NCBI GenBank assembly: GCA_016169945.1
Contig: JADLSH010000145.1
Location: 372,001-436,000 of the forward strand
Source of the DNA: Trachythela sp. YZ-2020
Lineage: Eukaryota; Cnidaria; Anthozoa; Malacalcyonacea; Clavulariidae
DNA length: 64,000 bases
Direction of reading: 5' to 3'
Shown: positions 1-10,859 of the stretch, in pieces
Numbering within the stretch: the first letter of the stretch is position 1
How the letters are laid out: every line of letters begins with the position of its first letter
The notes under the pieces: model-generated
Told to the model about the DNA's origin: nothing
Database searches by the model: none
What the model saw: only the letters and a program-made list of their open reading frames with translations
Made by a program: the position numbers and the translations under genes

Positions 1-449
1 TTATACACACATATAGATCTCACATCTTGTCATCAAGATGTGTTCACAACAGAAAGTATCTCCCTAAAGTATCTTAGTACTGTTATTTAAAAGACTGAGG
101 ACATAATCCAGAAGTTCAAGGGTATGAAAATCAGTTTTCTAAACAAGCACATGACCCCAAAGATATTTGACAATAGAAAATAGCTAGGGACCCAAAGTTT
201 CCTCTCGATAGTCTATTGTTTGATGTTATAGTTGTTTCTATTTGATATGTACACATTCTCTGCATGATAAGCTATTGTGAGCTAAATTCCGGATAACAAA
301 CTGTAATATCTCAAAACAAGATGAAGAAACGAAAACTTAATGAAAGATCTCGCCGTGTGTAGTATTTTAAAGATTTTCGTCGCGAGCCCTCCTTACTGAT
401 AATGAACCTCCCTACTTTCTATTTCAATACTGCTTTATTTGTACTCAAG

Positions 450-1896
450 GTTGGTTTCGCCAGTGCAGTGTGATATCTCATGGCAAAGATATGGATGTTG
501 GAATGTGGATCAAAGATTATAACAAACAACTTATTGATGAATTTCAAAATAATGGATTGTATTTGGAACATTTATTTGGAAGGGTACACGTCAAGTAGTT
601 GTTGTTTTTTGACGTTTTATATTTTCAGGATAGTTTTTAATATAGACCTACAGGCTACAGTAGACATATTTTTCGTTGATTTTCAGGTTAACGACAGTTT
701 CCAGATGTCATTTAAAACAAATGATGATATCAAGTTGGATATTTTCTTCTTTTATGAAGAAGGAACATACATGTGGAATGGAGGGACTCAGGCTAAAACT
801 GGAAAGAAATTCAAGTGAGTAAAATAACTAGAATCTACCAGGGTAGATCCAAAGTTGTTACCAATGGATATCCTGACTGGGGATTTCTCTAACTGGTTTA
901 TGACAATAGTATAAGGGCAATGCAGTACAAAATATGTCAGTCGTTGCTTGTATTTTTGCAAACTGTAAGATATACTCTGACGATATCTGAATCACTGAAT
1001 GGCCTTTTCCTGAACCGTCAGGAGTCCGTCTCACTTCCATATTTGTGGGATGTCCGACACAGGGAGCAATCAATCCTATAATTTATTCTCTTAAAATATG
1101 GGACACTGTTATTTCCGGTTAAGACTTGCTTTTATATAAATTCGAGCGAGACTTAAGGTGCATCTCCGGCTGGTAAATAATATAATGTATTTGATAAACT
1201 GACTTTATTTATCAATATATCTATGAGTTCTGTCTAAACTGTTCTTCACAGAGTACTGTGATTATACCAGCCATTCTACTTATTGATCCAGTGTTACTAC
1301 AGACTGCAGTACAGAACTACAGAAAGAAAACAGAATACTAGGAGAAAAACCTGCGGTGTTTGGTAGAGTCAAACTTGAATCACTCTTCTCGCGTGCAACT
1401 GAGGCGAAATTGTAACCAGACAACTGCATATTCCCAGTCTCCGAGATGAAAAACGAGGTGAAGGGCGAGGTGAAAGGCGAGGTGAAAGGCGAGGTGAAGG
1501 GCGAGGTGAAGGGCGAGGTGAAGGGCGAGGTGAAGGGCGAGGCGAAGGGCGAGGCGAAGGGCGAGGCGAAGGGCGAGGTGAAGGGCGAGGTGAAGGGCGA
1601 GGTGAAAGGCGAGGTGAAAGGTACATACCAACGGCAATGCGATTATTGAAATGTACTTTTATTGTTTTTCCAGATACATATTTCCAAACTTTTCCTTATG
1701 TTGGACAGAATTTCTGGGAATGAAAGTGCGGGTACCATGTGAAACTTTATCTTATATCGAAGCAAATTACGGGATATCCTGGGCTGAACCAATCAAACAT
1801 TGGGACTGGAAGAAAAGTCCGTCAAATGTTTTTGAGAATGGAGTGTGGGATGAGAAAGATTGGCCCGAAGTGATTCAATTTTTTGAAATTCAGTAA
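450..1896 (+). CDS. FKTN: Fukutin, C-terminal exons (partial; 5' part outside window)
   Basis: Fukutin is a Golgi/ER ribitol-5-phosphate transferase that acts in O-mannosyl glycan (alpha-dystroglycan) synthesis. Three exons are visible: about 450-583, 687-814 and 1674-1896. Phases agree: 0 at the first intron, and AA|A (Lys) across the second. The translation carries family landmarks in order: [19 protein letters not shown], the aspartate-containing [46 protein letters not shown] and WDWK-SPSNV. The order and the length to the stop match the end of animal fukutins. The acceptor of the first exon (AG at 448-449) is the least certain point. Upstream exons were not found in bases 1-449. The second intron holds a 12-bp minisatellite. 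A possible polyadenylation signal AATAAA lies at 2827-2832. Identity is from family recognition and is high confidence. Confidence 0.88.
1446..1620. repeat. 12-bp minisatellite (GAGGTGAAGGGC)n in fukutin intron
   Basis: About 14 head-to-tail copies of GAGGTGAAGGGC, with GAGGCGAAGGGC and GAGGTGAAAGGC variants. The unit is a multiple of three, so long low-complexity reading frames (Lys-Gly-Glu-Val or Pro-Ser-Pro-Arg) are open on both strands. They lie inside the intron 53 bases upstream of the last fukutin exon and are not taken as genes. Confidence 0.95.
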
Positions 1897-2350
1897 AATA
1901 CGTTGGAAAGTATTCATTAATAGTACATGACGAAGACTTGACTTGCTCCAAGTAACTATTCTCTATGTTCTATCTTGTTCCGCTATAATAACAGCAGGTC
2001 TACAGAATAGCTAGCCTTCGAAATTATGTCTTAATTTGGTCTGACGATCAAAATTATTCGTCAAATTCAGTAAAATACGTTGGAGAGTATTCATATAATA
2101 TTTTATATGAGAAAGACTAGATTTGCTGCAAGTCTCTCATTCTCTCAGTTCTGTGTCTTTCCACTATAACTAGTGCAAGACAAAGACTTGGTCTGAAGTG
2201 GTTTGATTTTTTGAATTCAGTAAAATACGTTTTAAAGTCTCTCTTTGAGTTCTGTTTCGCTCCCCTATTCTCTGTACTAAAGTAGTGCAGCGAGACTAGC
2301 GAGTGTGATCATTTGTTGAAATTCAGTAAAATACATTCAACAGTATTTGT
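1879..2350. repeat. Imperfect repeats of the fukutin terminal codons and early 3' UTR
   Basis: The block AAATTCAGTAAAATACGTT, which contains the last fukutin codons and the stop, recurs at about 1885, 2063, 2213 and 2320. The copies are diverged and spaced by roughly 105-180 bases. Intervening sequence also repeats a GACTTGCTCCAAGT-like motif (1936-1955, 2114-2132), which resembles the terminal inverted repeat of the MITE at 52.8 kb. Only the first copy is in frame with the upstream coding exon. Confidence 0.75.
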
Positions 2351-4440
2351 ATGTAAAGTATTCATTTATAAATTTATTGTACATAAATTGCAAGGCAAAT
2401 TCAACCCTTAGAGAAAATCGTATAGGGTAGTTTTTATTTAGACCAAATGATTAGGCTCTTGTTGAGCAGTAGAATATATTATGAATAGAATTAGTTAAAA
2501 TTATTCTCATACACAAGGACTTCACATGTGTGTTGATAGCTATGGTTTATACTCAAGCCTATGGTACAGCCCCAGCTTCTCGGACAAGTGATTCTCATGA
2601 CTTAATAGGATACATTGTCAGCCTTGAGATCAAGCTATTGTTTCGTGTGTACTCAAGCAAATTCAGGAAATGTCTATTGGGTGCACAAACTGACCCCAGC
2701 AGGTTTAACATTTTAGGGCAAGTATAGTCATAAATGGATGTTTACTTCCCCACTTCTTTCAAACATGGGACTGCAGTGTACCTCTTGGCTTCCAACAATG
2801 ATTAATAAATACCAGCATTTCATTTCAATAAAAATATTCATGGTCACAATAATTGCTCCGCGGGCGTAGCCGCGGTGGAGCTTTAAAATGCTAATTATCT
2901 ATTTTAGTCGTTTTCGGTAGGGTCAGAAACTCTCGAAAAGCGCGGTAAATTAGCCTCCAGGTTGATTTTCTAAGCATTTATCCAGTCTTCCTCGTTGGTT
3001 TTTTCTTCGAACAGTGTTGTGAATTATTGTTCCAGTTGAAAAATGTTACAGCGCTAATATTCAGTTCAATAATATTACAGGATTCGTGTCAGGGTCATGG
3101 ATAATTACGACTATTTATGGGGGTACTTTATGGATAATATGGGTGAAGTTCGCGAGTATGCTTCAGTGACCTATATAGTTCAGTGTGCAATTAGTTTCAA
3201 AATGGCGGTTCTGTGATGAGTGGGCATATAATATTTCACACAATTTCGTTAAATTTTCACCGAATTGTACCGTGTTTTTTATGGATTTCGTATTTTGTTG
3301 TACTCTGGACTTCTTCTCGCTATGAATTAACATTTATTTTGGTGCAACAAGAACGAAAGTGCGAAATTTGGATCGCCGAGTTGCGTTGAATGTTGATCAG
3401 TTTTAAGTTCCCCAAAAGGATCGGCTATATTAATTTTAAATATTTTTTAATATGCTCTGTTATTTTGGTTTTCGTAAAATATAAATATTAAATTGCGCTT
3501 GTTCAGTTCAGGAGTGACGGAGTGTTATATAGTACGTCATAATAGTATATAATCATACAGCCTTAAACATTAAGGCGATGTTACATGGGACAACTTTGAG
3601 TGGCACTGGAGTGCATGCCTGATCCAACGTCTTTTGAAACTGTCGTATCAATCACAAAAGTTTTGAATGGTATCCAACCCTTGTGAACTTCCTGTATCGC
3701 ACTCCAAGCAACAGTTTATACTTTATATATTTTGTTGCTGCCCTTTGCCGGCGGAGTGAACGCCTGAGCAGGCATCTTGTTCATAGTTTATGCTGATTAA
3801 GTAAAATGATCTTAAAATGGCACAGAATTGAGTGGTATCTACATGTTGCAAATGTACAATGGCTTTACTACAGACTAATCCAATCTGGACAAACATGGGC
3901 AAAAGAAAAGATAATTTATCTAATAATATATAGACACAACTAATTTGCCTGATTTTATATTCTAGAGCCAGATAATATGTCTTGACAGACTTGAGTGTTC
4001 AAAGATAAATGGCTAGCATGATTTGCCAGTATATAGATTGTGCTATATTGGGGGTGGAAGTGGAATAACAAGTTGCCTGGATAAATTATCTTGAGTTTAC
4101 ACTAAGCCGGATGATCTATATCTAGTATAAATCCCAGACTGGAATGTAAATTATGTATGCCGGACAAGTCTGGTGTACAAACTCAATTTTTGGCGTACAG
4201 TTGTATACAAAGTATAATTAATTTGGATTTAACAGGTTATTAAAAAGGTGTATTTGGAACTAGTTGCACATTTATTATTTCAAAAATTGGCATACATTTA
4301 CATCATTACATGTGCCTGAATCGACGTCTGGTGTACAAAAAGTTAACTTTTCAGACTGGTATAAATTAGGTCAATCACATACTAGTAAATGAATGATGGT
4401 CCTTTTGTATGCATCGTAATTCAAATTATTAATTAGGTTT
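2351..4440. other. Intergenic stretch, no gene recognised
   Basis: No supported exon is visible. The stretch includes the possible fukutin poly(A) signal at 2827-2832 and a short GC-rich hairpin at 2855-2882 (CTCCGCGG paired with CCGCGG-GAG). At 4050-4068 lies a GGGGGTGGAAGTGGAATAA motif, which is also the terminal repeat of the element at 35.0-35.2 kb, so a fragment of that family is likely here. Confidence 0.6.
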
Positions 4441-4455
4441 GACAGAATGACAGTT

Positions 4456-4971
4456 CTAAACATGGTCAACAAGCTCAGCAGTATTGTCAGGACGACCATT
4501 AACAACCACACTACTAACACTTGTTTTCCCAACATGTTCTTCATCACTCTGATAACCATCTGTAATTTCTGTCTCACGTAAATTACCATTTACGTCATTT
4601 CTATTGATATCCATCTCTTGTACAATTTTAAAATAAGACAACAATCCTTCCAGTGACCCACGAAACCCAATAACTTCATCTAAAATTTTACTTTTGCTTT
4701 GTAGTTTTTCCATCTTTACTTCGTTGTCTAAAAGTTCTTGTTCTAAATGATTTATTCTTTCATTTGCTGTACTTAGCTCTGCCCGTAGTCCTTGAATTTC
4801 TGTGTCTTTCAAGTTTACAACTTGTTGTGTTTGTATCTTGCTTTCCTCTGCATGTTTCAACGACAATTTTCTATTCAAATCTTTAATTTCTTGTTCCATT
4901 TCTTGCATCTTAGAATGCATCAGTAAGATTTGATCATTTGCTTCTTTTATAGCATTCGTCGGCATTGCCAT
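4456..4971 (-). CDS. VMAC-like coiled-coil protein
   Basis: Single-exon frame of 171 aa from the ATG at 4971 (Met-Ala-Met-Pro-Thr). A further in-frame ATG lies at 4998, but homology starts near AIKEAND, so 4971 is preferred. The N-terminal two thirds is a continuous heptad-rich coiled coil. It is followed by LDEVIGFRGSLEGLLSYFK and an acidic, Ser-rich disordered tail (YQSDEEH) ending ELVDHV. The length and the order IKEAN, LKDTEIQ-LRAEL, LEGLLS resemble the vimentin-type intermediate-filament-associated coiled-coil protein VMAC (about 169 aa in human). The similarity is by recall of the family pattern, and a generic coiled-coil match is the alternative. Its start faces that of the 106-aa gene at 7.4 kb, and the two are separated by a palindromic transposon. 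Confidence 0.6.
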   Translation of the reverse strand: MAMPTNAIKEANDQILLMHSKMQEMEQEIKDLNRKLSLKHAEESKIQTQQVVNLKDTEIQGLRAELSTANERINHLEQELLDNEVKMEKLQSKSKILDEVIGFRGSLEGLLSYFKIVQEMDINRNDVNGNLRETEITDGYQSDEEHVGKTSVSSVVVNGRPDNTAELVDHV

Positions 4972-5188
4972 GTTTAAATTTGGCAAAAAAATACACAATA
5001 TTTATATAAAATATACACAATCTAAAAATATAAAGGCGTCTTGTTTTGACAAAACACTATATATATTCATTACACGTATTGCCTCATTCCCATAGCTCAA
5101 AAGAAGGACGAGCACACTCCGAAATCAGTACGATTGACGCTAATGGTATTCGGACCATCATCGTGACAAGATCGTAGTCGAGATTTGA

Positions 5189-7404
5189 AAATGGCTATCT
5201 TTAAAATAGGGAACGGGAATCGGGGAATCCGGGAATCCGGGAATCCGGGAATCGTGGAATCCGGGAATCGGAAAAGTGCGTTGAAAGGAAATCCACGGGT
5301 TTTTATTTTATTAAATAAATTTTGTTAATTAGATGTAACTTATACACTACAATTATAGACTGAATTCTTTGTAACTAGATAAACGTAACTTTCGTATAAG
5401 TGTACATGGCAGAACGGACTTGACAAATAGTTTTAGTATACATTTTCGTATAAATACAAACAATTTCTTCTGTATAAAATATAGATAAATATAATACTAT
5501 ATGATATAATTATGTCAACAAAATATATAAAAAAACTTATTGAATGTAGTTATGTACAATTTTACTTCTAATATATACGTGTTGGGAGCCTGCTGATCGG
5601 TTTCAAGCAGGGCGCTTATATATATATATATATGTAAGCGCCCTGGTTTCAAGCATTACTTTACGACAATTTTCTTAAACTTAGGAAATTTGGACCTTTT
5701 TATTAAGGATTTGTTAAGAAATAAAAAAATTTTAAGGAATTTTAAGGTTTGATCCAACACTTGAAAATATTGAAAACGTGTAAAAATTCAGTCAACTTAG
5801 GTGCTACTTATCCAAAAATATTTCTCAGAAACGCAGGAAAACAGTCTAAAGCATTCAAAACTGCAAAGATTTTCCACGAGAAGACTGAAGAGAACCATAC
5901 ATGTTTAAAGAAATTTTACTAAATCTAAGGAATTTTTACCGAGAAGCTAAGGAAGTGAGAGCCCTGCTCAGTGAACTCTATAAAGTAAACTGGAACGCTA
6001 ACTCCTATGATCAAGTCCTATGATTCGTTGAAGCCAAGCTCTAGTTTTTCTGAATTTTGAGTTGAAATACTTAACGCCGAACATTGGGCTGTATATGAAA
6101 TTGAAGCTATTAAAAAGTTATATTTGATATAAAAACTTCAAGACTTTAGGTAAAAGGGAAATACTTAAAAAATACAAAAACAACCGCAATTTTGTAAAAT
6201 ACGGCAAATTTTCCCTCAAAGTTTTAAGTATTTCCATTTTGCCTAAAGTTTTGAAGTTTTTATATCAAATATAACTTTTTAATAGCTTCAATTTCATATA
6301 CAGCCCAATGTTCGGCGTTAAGTATTTCAACTCAAAATTCAGAAAAACTAGAGCTTGGCTTCAACGAATCATAGGACTTGATCATAGGAGTTAGCGTTCC
6401 AGTTTACTTAGAGTTCACTGAGCAGGGCTCTCACTTCCTTAGCTTCTCGGTAAAAATTCCTTAGATTTAGTAAAATTTCTTTAAACATGTATGGTTCTCT
6501 TCAGTCTTCTCGTGGAAAATCTTTGCAGTTTTGAATGCTTTAGACTGTTTTCCTGCGTTTTTGAGAAATATTTTTGGATAAGTAGCACCTAAGTTGACTG
6601 AATTTTTAAACGTTTTCAATATTTCCAAGTGTTGGATCAAACCTTAAAATTCCTTAAAAAAATTTTATTTCTTAACAAATCCTTAATAAAAAGGTCCAAA
6701 TTTCCTAAGTTTAAGAAAATTGTCGTAAAAGTAATGCTTGAAACCAGGGCGCTTACATATATATATATATAAGCGCCCTGCTTGAAACCGATCAGCAGGC
6801 TCCCAACACGTATATATTAGAAGTAAAATTGCTTGGTAAAATTGTACATAACTACATTCAATAAGTTTTTTTATATATTTTGTTGACATAATTATATCAT
6901 ATAGTATTATATTTATCTATATTTTATACAGAAGAAATTGTTTGTATTTATACGAAAATGTATACTAAAACTATTTGTCAAGTCCGTTCTGCCATGTACA
7001 CTTATACGAAAGTTACGTTTATCTAGTTACAAAGAATTCAGTCTATAATTGTAGTGTATAAGTTACATCTAATTAACAAAATTTATTTAATAAAATAAAA
7101 ACCCGTGGATTTCCTTTCAACGCACTTTTTCATGCATCTTTCTTTCGCTGAAGTTCTAGAAATTTAAAGACAAATTACATTCATTAATCGGACCCGATTC
7201 CCGGATTCCCCGATTCCCGGATTCCCGGATTCCCCGATTCCCGGATTCCCCGATTCCCCGATTCCCCGATTCCCCGATTCCCCGATTCCCGGATTCCCCG
7301 ATTCCCCGATTCCCCGATTCCCCGATTCCCCGATTCCCCGATTCCCCGATTCCCCGATTCCCCGATTCCCCGATTCCCGTTCCCTATTTTAAAGATAGCC
7401 ATTT
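5189..7404. mobile_element. 2.2-kb foldback/palindromic DNA transposon
   Basis: Two near-identical inverted arms of about 1 kb (5189-6166 and 6226-7404) flank a loop of about 59 bases. Both outer ends read AAATGGCTATCTTTAAAATA and pass into an array of 8-base CGGGGAATC-type units. That array is short on the left (5208-5274) and long on the right (7192-7381). The right arm also has about 65 bases (around 7128-7192) absent from the left. Each arm contains a nested hairpin with stem AGGGCGCTTA and an (AT)n loop (5608-5646 and 6746-6781). There is no transposase frame, so it is non-autonomous. No convincing target-site duplication was seen. Long inverted arms with internal tandem repeats resemble Foldback/Galileo-type elements (inference). 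Confidence 0.9.
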
Positions 7405-7429
7405 AAAAATTGCTTCATGCGGAGTGACA

Positions 7430-10377
7430 ATGCAAGGTGATACGACTATTGAACTTATTCAAATGCTTCAAGTTGAATCTGACCAGTATTTTAAGAAATT
7501 GTAAGTTATTTTATTTTATTATTTTCTGTTTTATGAGTATTTTGGGCAAAGATCAAAAGCAAACTCATGGCGCTGACAGTATTTTAAGTGTCCAGAGTCA
7601 TAGAAATATTATTTATGGATTGGGGGGGGGGGGCAAAAATAGGGGGGCCATAGATATAAATAAATAGCTAAAGGGGAGCTATTGAATTTTTAAGGGTAAT
7701 TGATTTAGGGCCTGTTTATACGAGACAGTTGCTGAGGTCCTGCTTGTAATATAAACTCTATTGAGTGTTAATATGATCCCGCTTCTATCCCGCCTAGACG
7801 GGATCCCAGCGTCTGTTGCCGGGATCCCGCTTAGCCGGGATGAACCTTTCTTCTGAGCACGCGTAAATCCCTTTCTGCAAGAAAATATGACGTCAAGCAC
7901 GTAACTGGCTTCATCCCGGCAATGTATTTTGTCCATATAAACCAGGGTGCATTTGAAGGGCGATACGCCGAAGATCTTCGGCGTGGACTTCAAAAAATTG
8001 TGGCGTATCGGCGTGCAGTGCAATAAAGGATTTTTTAGCGTTCTGGCGTACATTGAAAATTAGATAGTCTATAAAATGGCGTAATTTGGCGTCACAGCGT
8101 CTTCGGATTTCGTAAGTTTGCTTATCGTAAGTCGTATAAACGCGCCGCTACGAGTGTAGGAAGCGACAGAATGAACCATGTTTTGTCAAAAAATTTTCAT
8201 GGATATTTAAAAACATGACCATGTCGGCGCGAAGCTAATATGCTGCTGGCGCATCTTCGGCGTGAGCTTAACTTAAAATGCACCCTGGCATATAAACACG
8301 CCATTCCGCCTAGGCGAGTTTCCCGGCTAGACGGGATGAAAACGTCCCGTCCCGCCTAGATTGGATCATATAAACAGGCCCTTAATATACGTATCAATGC
8401 AATGTCATTTTGCTGGTATATTTGAGTTGGTTCACTTTGATATCTTATCGATTAATCCCCATGTATATATAGTGTCTGGGAATCTCCATTGGCGAGTATT
8501 TATGAATAAGATAAATTATCTATGAAAAAGAGGGGATCAACAAGAAATTTTCTAATATGAAGGGGGGACCACAATTTAATTTCGGTTTATTTAGGGGGGT
8601 CTCTCAATTCTAAAAAAATACAAAATAGAAAATTCTTCTCCCCCCCCTTCTATATATCTATATACCGATATATATCGAATATTGATATTTTTGAAATAAT
8701 GATTTAGTTTTGCAGTAGCATTTTGGACATGCGGGCAGAGGACGGTATTCTATGACTCCACTTCACTCAGCCTTAGAGTGTAAGTCATAAACCAGACTGT
8801 GTTCTTTGTAACGTGCGGAAGACCAATATAAGTACCTTAATAGGGGTCATGTCCATATTGAAGTTGCCATGCAAAAAGTGAAATTGATGTTTTTTTCAAA
8901 ACCCATCCACCCAGCCTTGAAAACATCAAGTGTGATTAGCTATTGCTATTTGTGGGTTATGGTATATTTCCTTCCTTTTAGAAGGTTTAGGTGGATGGAT
9001 ATTTCGAGTGAAATAATATATACAATATTTTAGGCCTGAACCTCAGACAGGAATTGAATCTGCGGCCCTGCGATTCCGGGGCAGCGCTATTGCAGAGTCC
9101 AGTTGCCAAGCTTAACCGCACGTTCATACGGGTCTATATGTATACATGAACTCGCAGTTAACACTTGGCAACTGGACTCTGTAGCTCAGTGGTCACATCG
9201 CTCCCCCGTAGTCGCAGGGCCGCAGGTTCAATTCCTGTCGAAGGATTTAGAGTTGCATTTTTTGCAGCTGTTCCCGTTCAGGTCTAAAATATTGTATATA
9301 TTATTTCACTCGAAATATCCATCCACCTAAACCTTCTACCTTAATTTCAATCGAGTGAGATGCAGGAGAAAAAAAAAAGAAAAAATCTTTTAATTATAAT
9401 ATATTATTGTTCTTGTTATTGTTGTGGCATACCTTACGGTAAGATTTTTTAAAAGTATTCATTTTGCCTCAGTAAGAGCCTTTATAGTATTAATTTTATT
9501 ATTTATAGATCCTTCACTTGTAAGACATTAAAAACAAGGCTGTTTTCTATTTTCTTTTGCCTGACTCCATTTTTGCACACAAGTCTAACAAATGTTGCAA
9601 AATTAATGTGTGTGAAGGTGGCAAAATATTTACTTTCCAAATTAATAATTAATATGGTGTTTTGCATGGATGATATTCAGGGGAGGTTGAAGGATCACAA
9701 AACATACTGCTTTCTGTCTGTCCCAGTAAATGGTTCCGATATTGCAGATAGATTAATTATTAAATTATGCTGTACATTTTCCTCTTGCTTTCCTGCTGTG
9801 CGGCGGAGATAAATTCATTTTGCCCTACAATATATTGCTATTTTACCCTGTTAATGCTTTAATCTGTCCAAGGGAAAGGTTTGGCCTAAAAGGTTAAGTA
9901 GTATACATGTAAATACTAGAATATGAAGCTCACTGTTGCCAAAATGATTAAGATTAATTGAAAACTGTTAAAATTAGTACCTAGTGCAACTGTAATACTG
10001 CTGTATATGCTATTTTTCTTTACCAGGGAGTCCTTATCAAGCTATCCATGGTCAGATAATGAATTACAAAGTTAGTTTTTCTATAAATAGTACAGACTAA
10101 ACATTGTTTATAATTTGTTATTGCCTATACTGATGATGGTGATGTTATATTATGTTGAAAATTTCTCTTAGATGAACTTGAAAGATTGCAACAACTGACA
10201 AAACAACTACACAAAAGTTTGGAATCCTCTGGACTGTCAGCTCTCCCTGGGGATCTGGATTTAATGCAAGACTCTCTTATTAAGAAAGCAAGAGAAGACA
10301 CCGATAACAGCAGGAGTACATTACAAAGAATTCAATCTAACTGTAAAACATTAGTACAAGCTATGACTAAGAAATAA
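7430..10377 (+). CDS. Unrecognised 106-aa coiled-coil protein, three exons
   Basis: Exons 7430-7500, 10027-10070 and 10172-10377 join with consistent phases (TT|G, then A|AT). Donors are GTAAGT and GTTAGT and acceptors are CAG and TAG. The protein starts MQGDTTIELIQMLQVESD and ends VQAMTKK. It has no signal peptide or membrane segment. Most of it is predicted helix and heptad-like (ELERLQQLTKQL, then a second helical stretch after SGLSALPGDLDL). I do not recognise the family; a small subunit of a coiled-coil complex would fit but is not shown. The start is the first in-frame ATG before the donor, 26 bases after the palindromic transposon. A possible AATAAA lies near 10601. Intron 1 (2.5 kb) is filled with three mobile elements. 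Confidence 0.65.
7708..8381. mobile_element. PIF/Harbinger (Tourist)-like MITE, carries a nested hAT-like MITE
   Basis: Terminal inverted repeats GGGCCTGTTTATA (left) and its complement (right) are flanked by the 3-bp duplication TTA (7705-7707, 8382-8384). This is the TWA signature of PIF/Harbinger elements. Interior sequence has repeated CCCGCCTAGACGGGAT-type palindromes near both ends. The original element is about 320 bp once the nested insertion is removed. There is no coding capacity. Confidence 0.85.
7942..8288. mobile_element. hAT-like MITE (347 bp) nested in a Harbinger-like MITE
   Basis: The ends are CCAGGGTGCATTT and AAATGCACCCTGG, flanked by an exact 8-bp duplication CATATAAA (7934-7941, 8289-8296). 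Interior is rich in GGCGTA/CTTCGGCGTG words, which also appear in a second degenerate piece at 21.1-21.24 kb. The 8-bp duplication and CAGGG-type ends point to the hAT superfamily. Confidence 0.88.
8980..9338. mobile_element. Head-to-head pair of tRNA-derived SINE-like units
   Basis: The inverted arms start with AGAAGGTTTAGGTGGATGGA. Each arm contains a tRNA-like head. On the plus strand (9170-9245) there is TGTAGCTCAG (A-box-like) and GGTTCAATTCC (B box). A degenerate minus-strand head lies at about 9045-9105. The two heads face each other across a short spacer. Related units occur at 50.2, 56.3-56.8 and 58.1-58.5 kb. The heads are degenerate, so functional tRNA genes are unlikely. Confidence 0.75.
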
Positions 10378-10615
10378 TGTTTTATTGCATATATGTTGAT
10401 GCAAGACTCTCAGCTCTACAGTACGTTGTGATCTTGAGCAAAAGTAAGACATGTACAGGTAGTTCAGGTAGTTCAGACATTTACCACAGAAGGTTATTGT
10501 AGAATACCACCTACACTGGATGCCCACATTGAACTACAGTGAGTATGCCAGATAAAATGCATCATATATTATTTTCTCCTGCTCTTAAGATTTCTGGGAA
10601 TAATAAAGTATCGAA

Positions 10616-10681
10616 CTGAAACTGAACTGAACTGAACTGAACTGAACTGAACTGAACTGAACTGAACTGAACTGAACTGAA
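10616..10681. repeat. (ACTGA)n microsatellite
   Basis: About 13 pentanucleotide units (ACTGA/AACTG) follow the 106-aa gene's probable 3' end. Confidence 0.95.
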
Positions 10682-10859
10682 AAATTATAATTATATTGCC
10701 ACTAATGTTCAGTCTAATGTTTTGAGTAAAATCTCTAAATACGTGCTGTACGTCAATAGGTAGTCTTAGAACCGCTTTGAGATGCCACATCAATCCTTAA
10801 TTTACCAATGAGTCTCTTAAATATTTTACTATTGTTAGCGATTTTAATCGTCAAAGAAA

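Noticed and set aside
1369..1649. Pro-Ser-Pro-Arg and Lys-Gly-Glu-Val repeat frames
   Set aside because: Shadows of the 12-bp minisatellite inside a fukutin intron.
9165..9245. Possible functional tRNA gene
   Set aside because: A and B boxes are recognisable, but the cloverleaf arms are degenerate and the unit is one of several dispersed SINE-like copies in inverted pairs.
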